Shown one piece after another: positions 1 through 11,944 of a stretch of 64,000 bases of DNA. Location of the stretch: positions 43,347,035 to 43,411,034 of the forward strand of contig NC_134843.1 of the NCBI RefSeq assembly GCF_965363235.1. Reading direction: 5' to 3'. Position numbers and translations under genes: made by a program. The notes beneath the pieces were generated by a model. It was not told the origin of the DNA. It was given only the letters and a program-made list of their open reading frames with translations, and did not search any database. This stretch comes from Mytilus galloprovincialis. Its lineage: Eukaryota > Mollusca > Bivalvia > Mytilida > Mytilidae. Every line of letters starts with the position of its first letter. Within the stretch, counting starts at the first letter, position 1.

Positions 1-138
1 CCTGTCAAGTTGCTGACCAAATATGGTGTTGTTCTCTTTAATAGTTTTCGAGGAAAGTTTTGGGTTTTGGATGTCACATGACTGGTAATTTATCAACAAT
101 AAAAATAACTTCCACTAAAAATAAACCGGTGTACTTAC

Positions 139-3100
139 TTTGAACTAGCTGATGATGAACGACTGCCTGATGAACTTCTGCTGTATGAACGACTGTATGA
201 TGAAGACCGTGAACCAGAACGTGAAGACCCTGAGAATGAACTGTTCAAAAAGAAAATCAAAGTACTTGTGAACACTTAAGGGTTATGACTGCATAAGTTT
301 TCCAGTGGAAACTTAAAATAAAAAAATTCATTGTATTTATAAGCATTTGAAGGACTTAAACTATAGATAAAGGAAGATAACTCCAATTTTAAATATTACC
401 ACTGATATATTTAGAACAGATACAAGACACAAAAAATGTTATTGTTTTGATAAATTTGAATAGCTTGAAGAAACCAAACTACATTGATGTGAAATGTATT
501 ATCTGATGTTGCCTGAAAGTATCCACCCTTACAGTAAAACCTTTAGTGTCTGGTTACAGACCTGAAGTAGAGAATTGTCTGTTAACTAATATTTTATATT
601 TTCCCAAATACTATATCAATAAACTTCCTGTTTTTCTATTTTCTCTTGAAAAGTAAAGTTTACCTGGATGAAAATGAGGATGAATAACTATGTGAACGAC
701 GATTCTTCCGTCGAGCTCTGGAATGACTTCGTGAACTTCTGCCTTTATTATTTTTGGGAGATTTTGACCTGAAAAGAAAATATGTAGTTTTCAGTTAATA
801 AGTATGAAATGCAGCAAAATCATCTTAATTTATACATATTTATCATTTTTTTTTTATCTTCTCAAAATGATCAAATAGGTTATCAGCTAAGCTAATATAA
901 GAACCAAACAAATTTTCTCACATTGAAAAGTTAAAGCACAGACATTGTTATAAAACTCAATATCACTTTTGTAATTACAATTGATTATTTTTCCTTTAAA
1001 TAAGAATGGCTTTTAATCACACAAAACCTATTGCTGCGAGGGAAATGGTAAAAAACAAAAACAGAATCAAATAATAAACAGGTAAAATTTTATCAATAAC
1101 ATTATAAATACCGTTGCCATGGATCCTGCCAATGATCAGCAGCTCTGGGTCTATTAAACGTTTGTTGTGGTTGATTATTGACTCTTTCTTCTGGATAATC
1201 TTTCCGTCGATCAATTTCTCTTCTTTTTTCATATCTACACAAAAAGATTAATAGGTAAAAGAATAAGTGAACATATTTTAAATATGGACAAAAATTAATC
1301 AAGACATCAAGACATTATAACTGCTGTGTGTATTACCATCAAATATCAGCTTATTAAATAAAAATTTAAAACATGGGACTTAATTGTATCAAAGCACTTG
1401 TCAGCTTGTTAAATCCAGTAGTTAATGTAGATTATTTTTATTTCAATATCACTCTTGATGTTAAAATGCTAATTGTCTTCAGTTCTGACAAATTTCACTG
1501 GTGAGAACATACTGATGCTCCCAATTTTATTTTTTTTGAATAGTAGAATTTTAAGTGTTTGGTTGGCAATACCCACACTATCAGACAAAATAAAGTAATC
1601 CATTCTACCTCTGGACTTCTGCTTACCTTACGTCAATTCCGGACACAAAACAAAGTCTTACCTATGAATATGTGGCGGTGAATAATGACGAGGAGCAGGA
1701 TAATCAAAATGTTCTCTTTCCTGCAAAATACAATTTCAAAATTGTAAGATAGATTTATAGCAAAATTAATAAAGGTTTGTTTGTTTTCTATTATCAATCA
1801 TGACTTTATCATGGGCCATTCAGTTTTTGGTGGCCAGTTGTTAAATATCAGAATGGCGAATCAAGGATCCAAACCTTTCAAAATTCAATGTAGTACGGTG
1901 GATTCATCTATTTTCGTGGGTACCAATTTGTGTGAATTAATGAAAACTTCATTCGCGGATATTTTATTTCGTGGGTTTGCTGACGTCTGCATACAAGCCT
2001 ATTTAAAATTTGTCATTTGTTGAACATTTCTTTTCGTAGTACTACTGTTCCAACAAAATCCAAGAAAAATAATATCCCACGAATAATAATGAATCCACAG
2101 TATTTGATAATTGCATTCCTATAAGACATGTAAGACTACTGACCGTCAAGTGTTGAAATGTATTTGAATACGTTAAAACTTACTCTAGGCATATAGGGAG
2201 GAGGCATCCATTCTGGTTCCCTGTTCCATCGCACTTCAAAATTTTCATACTGTGCTGGATGCCACATATTTGGTGGCTGCTCCACTGGCGTACGATGTAA
2301 TGGCACTTTATCATAATATTCGTCATCATAACTATAATACATTAAGGTGAAAACACACTAAATGGTTGTTGTACATTTGAAGTAAAGCGGCATATGTTTT
2401 TGATGAATGTAGGATAAGGAAGTAAGAAATAAACGTGAAAGACAAATATTTGATCAGCTTTATAGCTAAAAGATATTTCAAAGGCAGACATCAAGTTTAT
2501 GAGCATTCGACTCAAAGATAATACACATGCTGACATATTAAGAAGATTGATTGATAGGTGTTTAACACCACTTTCAACTCTATTTCTTCGAAGTCATTTT
2601 TTAATGGTGGAGAAAGACAGAGTGCCGGAGACAACCACCCACAGTTAAAAAACTGTTTATCTAAGTCAATTAAGATTGAAGTCCAGTGCACCTGCCCCGT
2701 GAAGGTTGAAACCCACAACCTCAGTCTTGACTGGCTAGTGTTAACAGTATTTCAACTACTTAGATCAATCAGCCACAGAGGACCCTCATATTAAGAACAA
2801 TTTCAAAATGAATTGCAGGAATAAAATATAACCTACACTTGTTCTTCATAAAAGGGATTCTGTCTGTCATTCTCTTTATTGAATTCTCTCTCTTCATCCA
2901 CAGACAAATTCAGTTTCTTTTCTTCAAAGTCAGGTTCTTGTTCTTTTCTTTTGTGAGCTTTTTTCCTCAGCTGCAAAAACATATATTTAACTTACTGTTT
3001 ATATGTATCTTTAACAAATCATTAAATTAAATTTTAAACAGTTATTTCTTTAATTAAACTCTCATTTTCAATATTTTATATGAAATAAATGTATGAACAT

Positions 3101-6100
3101 ATGAAAAATCCTTAAACGATGATTCAATTTAATATTTTCATGTGCATGTATGCATGAATGAAAATACTGTACAAAAATAAATTTTATAAAAAAACAAGAA
3201 TGTGTCCCCCGTACACGTATCATCCGCACTATCATCTTCTATGTTCAGTGGACCGTGAAAATGGGGGAAAATCTCTAATTTGACATCAAAATAAGAAAGA
3301 TCATATCATAGGGAACAAGTGTACTAAGTTTCAAGTTAATTGCAATTCAACTTCATCAAAAACTACCTGGACCAAAAACTTTAACCTTAAGTGGGACAGA
3401 CAGACGAACAGAACGGATGCACAGCCCAGGAAACGTAAAGCCCATAAATGGGGCATAAAAACATGTTTTTACTTCTTTAGCATGTCGTAATCCTCTCTCC
3501 CATGCCGACTCTACAGGTGCAGCTTTAGGTGGGGGTGGAGGTGGTGGAGGCAAGTCTTCTTCTTCCATCTACAAATCAAATGAATAGTATAACATTATAA
3601 ATGCATATTTTCTAAATGGTTTAACAGTACAATAGGTTCTTCTGTATATATTTTACTAAAGAATGTAATTTCTGTCATGAACGAAAATTGTAACTTCTAA
3701 ATGAGATGGTAACAGAATACATCTGCGGTATTTAGACCAAAACTTAAATTTGTTACAGCTAACATTGAAGTCAGCATTTTTCCCCTTCATTATTTTGGTA
3801 GATCTTTTCAATGAAAAAGAGACAGTTCCATTTGAGTCTTTAAGACAGAAGCTATCTTCAAAGGATGACCACCATTTATGAACATGATGAGAGATTGTGT
3901 AGGTAGCACTGCAGTATAAATATTATTGATTGCATTGGTCTACGGCAATATATAATTTGATTTTTGTAACACACTTGTGTTAAATTTAGACATATTTAAA
4001 GGACTGCCTAGTTCAGAATACTTTATTTTAATGAAATACGTAAAAAAGAGACCAAAATTAAAATAATTTGCATTTCATGTTGACAATGTGATAACAGTTA
4101 TAAACCATACCTCTTCCCATGGTGGAGGTCCTGAATTGCCTCCAGGGTCTTCAAACAGTCTGTAATTCCCTAAAATAAAAATGTTGCAATGGTAACTATC
4201 AAAATCTATCTACATGTACCTGAAAGGTATGTCAAAAAACAATTGTACAAATACAGAGCTTTTAGTAAACTATTGTCATGAATTTGATCAATCAGTGTTA
4301 ATGCACATTACTTTTTTACTGTCATCACTTTGATCATAATCAAGTGGTGCAAATGTAATTAGTTATTTTGAAATCTAATGGCACAAATGTAACATGGGTG
4401 CAAAAGGATGCATTTTTGGAGAAAGCAGATTTCTTAATAAACAATTTTCTGATGTCCCCATGGATATCAAGTTAATAATAGTCAATCAGTTTTATCTGTG
4501 TTGACAACTGCAGTAGAAATACTAAGCAGATAACAGACAACTTACTTAATCATTAAATAATTTTTCAGCAAAACCTACTCAGAATTCAAAATAAATACTA
4601 TTTTGTAAAAAAATAAGAATTTTTCACAAGTTGATGATAATTAGTAAAACACATATGCTTACAAAAGACCCCTTTTAATGTTTACAAATAAAAGAAGAAC
4701 AAAAAGATCTTGACTTGTAGAACAAGATGGTAGTCTGCATACTTAGACACATAATTAAATAGTGTTTTCCATCTTCAGCATGGTATTTACCTTTGTCATT
4801 AACACCAGGGTGCAAAAATCTACAATTACTGCCCCAAGTACACAGTCCTCTCATGAAAAATCTACATGTAGGTTTAACAAATGGCTTCCGACTACCGGGT
4901 TCTTTTATTTCTCCCTCTTCACAATCATCATCCTGTTAAAAACATAAAAGAACTTGAACTTAAACAAAATGAATTGCAAATGCATAGTTACTTGATAACA
5001 AGTATTTCCCTAAAAAAAATGATTGATTATCTCTTTAAATAATTTCAGTTATTTTTTCCTAAAAAATAAATGCATAATATTGGCTACATTTTTATCATCA
5101 TTTGTTTATTGTATGATTGTCATGGTTCTAGATTGCTTATATTTGTAATTTTCATATTTTACCAACAAATTTCAAAATTGAACTAGTACTATATATGAAC
5201 ATGATAAATCTAGGTCGGTATTACAGTTAATGCAATATTTTTTCACATGTCTGATGCAAGCAGGCACAAACTGTTTTTTAATACATTAGACACTTAGTTT
5301 TCTCATTTGAATTGTTTCATATTTTTCATGTCAGGTCCTTAAATAGCTAACTAGACAGTATGGATTTTTCTCATTGTTGAAGGCCATACAGTTGTAAATT
5401 TTTGCTTACATCCACTTCATTTGAACTTGAGTGGATAGCTGTCTCATTGGCAATCATACCAATGTACGGTGAAATACAACATCAAACTCAGACTTACATC
5501 TTCAACTTCGCCGTCATCCTTGTCCGAGTCATGTTCTCCCTGTAATAATATATATGTAAAACTTAAATATAATGTTGATATATACTTGTTTATATATATA
5601 TGTGTGTGAATTAATATTGCAAACAATTATGACTAATAATCAAATAAACAGATATATTTTGAACAATGAAAATTTTCCCAAGACAATATTGATGTGGGGT
5701 GTTTACATGTAAATCTAAAATGTATCTGTTTGAAATATTCTTTAAAATGAATTTAATAATTTTGCCTTTGATCTTTTTTTATGAGTAGTTTAATCATTCA
5801 TGATGTAGGTAAAATCTAACATTTTTAAATATCAGTGTTTAGGCATGTAATTTTACAATCTAATTTATGATTCAAAGTAATCTGTACAGCATGCTACACA
5901 ATAAATGTATACAACATGTACCTTTATATAATAATCACATTTCTATATACATGTACAAAATGTACATGTACATGTAAACAGAGCATTTTTTGGTCTTGTA
6001 TGATTTACATGCAATTGTTTTCAATAAATGAAACCATATATCTTTACTTACATCCTCTCGTTCAATTTGATCTTTCTTTTCTTCACCATCTTTGCTGTCT

Positions 6101-8133
6101 TCAAACTTGTCTTTGTCATCTTTACCAACCTCATCCTCATCTTCATCCATGTAATCTAATTCGCCATGATCATCAGCGATACTAATATGAGTCCTAACTT
6201 TTTCACTATGTTTATTTTTAGCACTTTTTTCAGAGACTAGAATTCCTTTCGGTGGTTTTTCTTCATCACTAAAAGAATCATCGTCAGATATGTCTTTGTA
6301 TTCCTTCTCCAATCGCTGAGCTGGTCGATCGTTGAATGAAGAAATGCCATTTGGAACCTTACTTTGTGACTTTTCTCCATCTTCTGATGGTGACCCTGGG
6401 CCATCTGGCGATTTTGGACCCTTTTCCCTATCACTGGGAAAACTTTCATTTTCAGACACAGGAGAAGGGGCAGACAATTCCCCTTCAGAAGTAGGGGAAG
6501 CAGGTCCACTGAGATCATATTTAGAGAGTTTAGTTTCCCCTTCTTCCAGTTCCCCATCACTTTCATCAGAAACTGGAGAAGCAGGTCCAATCATAGAATC
6601 AACTTTTTTATTTTCACTAACTTCACCTTGTTCTTTATCACTCAAATCAGACACAGGGGAAGTAGGTCCAAATGCAGATTCAATAGTCTTTGATTCAGTT
6701 ATTTCCCCTAGTTCTTTATCACTTATATCAGAAACTGGAGAAGCTGGTCCCAACATAGAGTCAATATTTTGTTTAGAACTTTTTGCTTGCTCTGTATCAC
6801 ATGAATCAGATACTGGGGATGCAGGTCCTAAAACAGAATCTTTATTTCTACTTTGGGTTACTTCCCCTTCTTCCTGTTCACTGTCTGTATTATCTGATAC
6901 TGGAGAAGTAGCATCTACAATTTCACTCTTTTTCAAACCATGGGAAGTTTCTTCTTGTTCAAAATCACTTTCATCTGAAACCGGAGAGGTTGGACCAAGC
7001 ATGTCATTCTGTTTTGATTGAAAGTTTTTAAAATCTTGAGATTCCCCGTCATCTGAAACTTGGTCTAACATATTTCCTGAATCCATTTTTGGACTTTGTT
7101 TAGCTTCTCTTTGAGGTGAACTTTCGATATCACTGTTTTCAGGTGAATCAATATCTTCAGTTTGTTTAAGTTGTTGAACACTTGAAATATCACCATCTTG
7201 GACGAGATTTTCTTCACATATCTTTTCTTCTGATTCATCACTTTGACCTAAATTAGTGCTAGAAACTGGCTTGTCAATGTTTTCAGTGGTTATTTCTTTT
7301 GACCCATCTTCTGGTTGTGAATTTTCAATATCTATATCAACGTTACTTGATGTCATTTCTTCTTGATTACTATCAAAGTTTTCTTCATCTGAACTTATAT
7401 CAGACTCCTGATTTTTCACTTCTTGATCATCAATCGTTTTCGGCATTTCTTCATCTGAACTTTTATCAGACTCCTGATTTTTCACTTCTTGATCATCAGT
7501 GGATTTTGGTGATTGTGTTGAGGTATCAAAATTCTCATTTTTAGTCGATTCAAGAAAAGATTTGTCTGGTGAACTTGTTAAATCTAATTCATTGTCAGAG
7601 TCCTGGTCTTGTTCAACAAGAGTTGTATCCCTTTCATCTGCATAAACTGAATCATTCAACTGTTCTGATTTAATCTCTTCACTGTCAGTAACACGTGATG
7701 TATCAAAGTCGCTGTCTTTTAAATCTGACAGAGCATCCATTTTATCGTCTATATCTGAACTTTGATTACAAATGTCTAATTCACTAGCTTGTGATTGTGA
7801 CACACTTGCGTTTATATCTGTGCTAATATCAGCTGAAACCGGAGATTTCATGTCATAATCCTGTGATTCATCTAACTTATTTTCTTTTTCTTCAAATTCC
7901 ATTTGTTCTTCTTGCTGAGAACCATTTAAATGGTCTTCTTTCGAATTAGAACTGGGAGATGATGGCATATTCAAATCAACATTGTCTCCTGTGACTTCAG
8001 CTGTGTTCCCATCTTCCTGTCCTACTGATTGTGGTTGATCATTAGGTGAATCATGTAAGCTGACATCTTTTGCCTGTGGTGAAACAGGAGTTTGCTGATC
8101 AGGTGGTGACGATGGACTTGTATCAACCTCCAT
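139..8133 (-). CDS. ZC3H18: ZC3H18-like CCCH zinc-finger protein, 11 coding exons, C-terminus outside window
   Basis: Exons in gene order: 8133-6052, 5539-5498, 4932-4791, 4169-4111, 3568-3473, 2970-2837, 2331-2184, 1720-1662, 1234-1112, 768-664, 240-139. All have GT-AG borders and phases agree throughout; about 1030 residues are visible. The ATG at 8133 has an in-frame TAA directly upstream, and a 3' splice site at 8153-8154 implies a separate, unlocated noncoding leader exon. Exon 1 (694 codons) is acidic and Ser/Pro-rich. Exon 3 carries a CCCH finger, C-x7-C-x5-C-x3-H (CRFFMRGLCTWGSNCRFLH), then HPGVNDKGNY. Exon 5 has a proline run and ESAWERGLRHAKE, and exon 6 has EQEPDFEE; all are typical of ZC3H18. 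Later exons become Arg/Ser-rich. In vertebrates ZC3H18 links the nuclear cap-binding/ARS2 complex to the NEXT exosome adaptor, so a nuclear RNA-decay role is inferred. The least certain junction is the donor at 2837, chosen because it alone preserves frame. Confidence 0.92.
1894..2102 (+). mobile_element. TIR element (MITE), ACTGTGGATTCATT family, copy 1
   Basis: Ends are GGTGGATTCATCTATTTTCG and the inverse AATAATAATGAATCCACAGTA-like terminus. Internal text (GTTTGCTGACGTCTGCATAC) recurs inverted in the copy at 13802. Located in a ZC3H18 intron. Confidence 0.75.
2545..2775 (-). mobile_element. tRNA-like SINE with AATCAATC tail
   Basis: Read on the minus strand it has a B-box-like GGTTGTGGGTTTCAACC segment near its head and ends GTGTTAAACACC followed by TATCAATCAATC. 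It sits in a ZC3H18 intron. Confidence 0.75.
3195..3462 (-). repeat. GCCCC-family copy just inside a ZC3H18 donor
   Basis: One-unit copy ending in GGGGCATAAAAACATG; its start lies about 10 bases into the intron that follows the exon at 3473-3568, so it abuts the donor GTAAAAACATG. Confidence 0.75.
6455..7000 (-). repeat. ZC3H18: Protein-level tandem Ser-Pro repeat in ZC3H18 exon 1
   Basis: About seven degenerate copies of the motif G-P-[AT]-S-P-V-S-D, spaced roughly 22-35 residues apart, occupy about residues 380-565 of the ZC3H18 product. Spacers are acidic with recurring SD.E(Q)E(E)GE runs. A second short duplication, DDQEVKNQESD followed by SSDEE, occurs twice near residues 215-255. The Ser-Pro cores look like proline-directed kinase sites in a disordered acidic region; this function is inferred. 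Confidence 0.75.
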
Positions 8134-8892
8134 TTAAGATGAACCTTTAGGTCTGAAAAATATAAAGCAAACCATTAAAATAAGGTACAAAATTGCCCAA
8201 ATTTCATTTGATTTATGGCTTCCAGATATCCATCATCTGATAAATATGATCATTTATATTATTTGGCAAATAGGGTAAAAAAAATAACAAAAATCTCCGT
8301 GCAAATAAAAATCTATTATCAAGCAAGGTTGTTGTTCAAGTCAGGGCACACCATAGTGCCTGTATGTTTTAAATAATTAGTGATGCATACATGAATCTTA
8401 ATAAAATCTTTAAATGCAACAATTAAATTACCTAAATTTTTTGGTAACCACCTTAAAAAGAAGCCTCATAGTATGCAAGGCTAATCAAAGTTCTCCACTA
8501 TTTGAGTGTCAAGCTTTTAAATAATCAGGCATCCAGAAAAGTTGTTACTTTTAAACCGGATTTATTGATTTGGTCCACTAGAGTTTTTCCCAAAAAATAT
8601 ATTATACATAAGGATATTCCATGATAGCTATAGTATGTCTATATTCAAATAGTGTTTTTTTGGAATAGCTGGTCAAAAATTATGTCTAGTTAAGTCACAT
8701 TTTTTATCTTATACTTTACCAGCCTGTGACCATGCTCAAATCTCCCCAAGGACTAATAAAATATACTTAAGTTTGCACTATCCCTACATAACTTGAATTT
8801 TTTAACATATTCTGACAATCACTAATTTTAGGTCAAACTGTTTCCCTGGACTTGTTTAACATGTTTGAAGTTGAACAATCAAAACTTTCAAA

Positions 8893-9361
8893 TAAACAAG
8901 AATGTGTCCATAGTACACGGATGCCCCACTCCCACTATCATTTTCTATGTTCAGTTGACCGTGAAATTGGGGTCAAAACTTTAATTTGGAATTAAAATTA
9001 GAAAGATCATATCATAGGGAACATATGTACTAAGTTTCAAGTTGATGTAACTTTAACTTCATCAAAAACTACCTTGACCAAAAACTTTAACCTGAACTTT
9101 GCACTATCATTTTCTATGTTCAGTGGACCATGAAATTGGGGTTAAAACTATAATTTGGCATTAAAATTAGAAAGATCATATCATGGGGAACATGTGTATT
9201 AAGTTTCAAGTTGATTGGACTTCAGCTTCATCAAAAACTACCTCGACCAAAAACTTTAACCGGACGGACAACGGAGGCACAGACGGACGGACGGAGGGAC
9301 AGACGAACGGAGGCACAGACCAGAAAACATAATGCCCCTCTACTATCGTAGGTGGGGCATA
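8893..9361 (-). repeat. GCCCCACCTACGATAGTAG family, full-length-like copy
   Basis: On the minus strand it starts ATGCCCCACCTACGATAGTA, contains two tandem units of about 170-210 bp (AAAGTTTTTGGTC, CCTATGATATGATCTTTC, CACGGTCCACTGAACATAG) and ends at TGTACTATGGACACATTCTT. Other copies: 3195-3462 (minus), 20025-20482 (plus), a 5' stub at 26018-26082, and a variant at 37437-37690 (plus). Confidence 0.8.
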
Positions 9362-9475
9362 AAAAAATATTTGCCTGCCTTCATACCCTAATTATTTTAC
9401 CATGTAAACAAAATCTCCGGTATCATTTTTATTTTTAAGTTTTAAGACCAAACTGATATTGAGACATCTGCAATA

Positions 9476-9631
9476 CACCTTATTGCTATTCCAGCTGACC
9501 CGGCCGCTTGAACTTTTGTGGCATCCAACAATCACTCTTCCATTGTGGTGTCAGATATTTTGTTTTATGACGTCAAAATTTTACAGGAACCTGTGTGATA
9601 TCCAGTAATGGCGGAAAATAGCAATAAGGTG
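9476..9631. mobile_element. Short TIR element with TA target duplication
   Basis: Terminal inverted repeats CACCTTATTGCTATT / AATAGCAATAAGGTG are bounded by TA on both sides (9474-9475, 9632-9633). It is 156 bp, has no coding capacity, and the TA target suggests a Tc1/mariner-like or related mobilising transposase. Confidence 0.8.
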
Positions 9632-9804
9632 TATCAACCAAACCAATGAAAGTTAATTACATGTAGATTTTTCAGACGCTGAGTATTTGACATTTATAAT
9701 GTCGTTTCTGTTATCACTGAACTATATTTACTGTTACATATTGTTTTTCATTCTGTTACACTCTTCATTATCAAAGACATAAAGCAAGATTTTAAAAGTA
9801 TAAA

Positions 9805-11400
9805 TATCTATCAAAGAGGGTAAAGTTCCAGACGATTGGAAAAATGCTATAGTATCACCGATATTTAAGAAAGGGAAAAAACTGAAACCGGGTAATTATA
9901 GAACTGTAAGCTTAACATCAGTGGTATGTAAGATACAAGGATGTGAATCCATTATAAGAGACAATATTATGAAGTTTATTCTCACAAACAATCTTTTTAC
10001 TAGTAGTCAATATGGTTTCTGTCCGGTAGATCATGTGTTACTCAACTCCTTGAGGTTCTAGATGAGTGGTCAGAATTTATTGATAGTGGTTTTCCACTGG
10101 ACTCGATATTCCTTGATTTTTTCCAAGGCGTTTGATACCATGCCACATCAGCGTTTATTTTTGAAACTTGAAAAACTTGGAATAAAGGACTGCATTTTGA
10201 ATTGGATAAAGAGTTTTCCATTGTTTTCTATCTGGGCGTAAGCAATGTGTTCATATAAATAACACAACATCAACATGGTCAGACGTGGTGAGCGATGTAC
10301 CTCTGGGAAGTGTTTTAGGACCAGTTCTTTTCTTAACATTTATAAATAATGATCTTCCTGATGTAGTAGAGGGTATAGTGAAAGTTTTTGCTGATGATTG
10401 TAAAGTTTATTCTAAAGTCTCATCAGATTATGAGCGATGTAAGTTACAGGAAAATTTGGACAGATTATGTGAATGGTCAGATATGTGGAAATTAAAATTT
10501 AATGCTGCTAAATGTAGAGTATTGCATATTAATCCTGACAATGACCTGCAATACCGTTATACCATGTTGGATGAATCCGGAAATTTTATTGCATTATCAA
10601 CAGTGAAAGAAGAAAAGGATCTGGCAGTAACTTTCAGGTCTAATTTGAAATTTGAAAAACATATAAGTGATATTTATAACAAAGCGCAGAGAGTATTGTC
10701 TCTGATTAATCATTCTTTTGATTACATGGATCAAGATATGTTTTTTACTATTTATAAATCAATAGTGCGTCCGCTGCTAGAATATGCGACATGTGTCTGG
10801 TCACTGTATCTTAAAAAAGACATCCGCAAACTGGAATCTGTACAAAGAAGGGCCACAAAACTGGTAAAAAATATTTGTCATCTTAATTATGAAGACAGGC
10901 TACCTTCATTGGGTTTGCCAAACTTGGAATATCGTAGGGATAGGAATGATATGATACATGTCTACAAAGCTTTGCATGGTATAGATGACATCGACTGGAT
11001 GAGCCTATTTACTTTAGCACCATCTAATAATACTAGAGGTCACTCATTAAAACTTTTTAAAAAACAGTGTAAGACCACACATAGACTAAATACTTTTTCA
11101 ATTAGAGTAGTGGATCAGTGGAATAACCTGTCAGATTTAACAGTGACGGCAAAGACTCTGAACAATTTTAAAAGTCTGCATTAAATGGCAAAAATTGGAA
11201 CCCATATAAATTCATATGTTCGTGTTAGTGTTTCAGCTGCACACACCTAAATAAGTATTTTTTGATAAGTGTAATATATTATATATAAATATATTATCAG
11301 ATGAGAAATCATATACGACAATCCAAGATGAGGGGTCAGTAGAAGCCTTTGGCTTATGTAACGACCCGAAGATAAAGGTATAGGTATAAGGTATATATTT
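9805..11400 (+). mobile_element. Decayed non-LTR retrotransposon, reverse-transcriptase part (CR1/Jockey-like group)
   Basis: Translation from about 9814 reads EGKVPDDWKNAIVSPIFKKG and GNYRTVSLTSVVCKI, then breaks into several frames (IFLDF, AFDTMPHQR) before a clean open frame at 10285-11184. That frame has a degraded VPQGSVLGP motif (VPLGSVLGP), the catalytic FADD box and a C-terminal RRATKLV domain. Upstream endonuclease sequence is missing. The tail (about 11310-11400) ends in short GGTATA-type repeats. Frameshifts and stops make it nonfunctional; the clade assignment is approximate. Confidence 0.85.
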
Positions 11401-11599
11401 TTATAGTTTATCATGTATGGGTTTTTAGCACCAGAAGTTGTCTCCCCTTCACTAATATACCTATCTGAGGTCATTACCGGGTGCCGTATGTTGTTTAGGG
11501 TAATTTCATCAAAACTTTACAAATTTTTAAATACACATTAAAGATATCTTTATCATACAGTTGGTCCCGTTTAAAACATGCAAGATTATCGACCACGAT

Positions 11600-11944
11600 A
11601 TATTTTTTTTGTATTTTTATACCGAAACCAGAGACGAACGGACAGTGACAGCGCGTACTTACCAGACTACTAAAATTACAGCTGTATGGAATTATTACTT
11701 CTTTTCATCTTTTACTTGAAGGGTTCATGCTCTTTTATTTAAAAAGGTGCTTATTTCTTTATTTTTAGTTCAAGATATACACATTTTCGTTAGCTATTGA
11801 TGTCGCCATTCAGCGATTTTCATTGGACGCAACCGGAACACGTGGGAATAGTGAAAGCGGATCCTTTCGTAAAATATAATCTTTTCTTGTATCTGGGGTA
11901 GATTTAAGGCTAAATCTAGAGAGTTTCCAGTTACAGCAACAAAC
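11600..11944 (+). promoter_or_regulatory. Presumed 5' flank/leader of CTNNBL1
   Basis: The 340 bases before the CTNNBL1 ATG are less repetitive than their surroundings and contain a CACGTG E-box at 11839-11844. No TATA box is obvious. The transcription start is not visible; this is a positional inference. Confidence 0.3.

Noticed and set aside
3356-3568. 70-codon minus-strand ORF ending in SVPLKVKVFGPGSF
   Set aside because: Only its first 32 codons are a ZC3H18 exon. The remainder reads through the donor into a repeat.
6332-7021. 229-codon plus-strand ORF opposite ZC3H18 exon 1
   Set aside because: It is the antisense shadow of the low-complexity Ser-Pro/acidic repeat. The minus-strand frame is spliced in phase to conserved exons.
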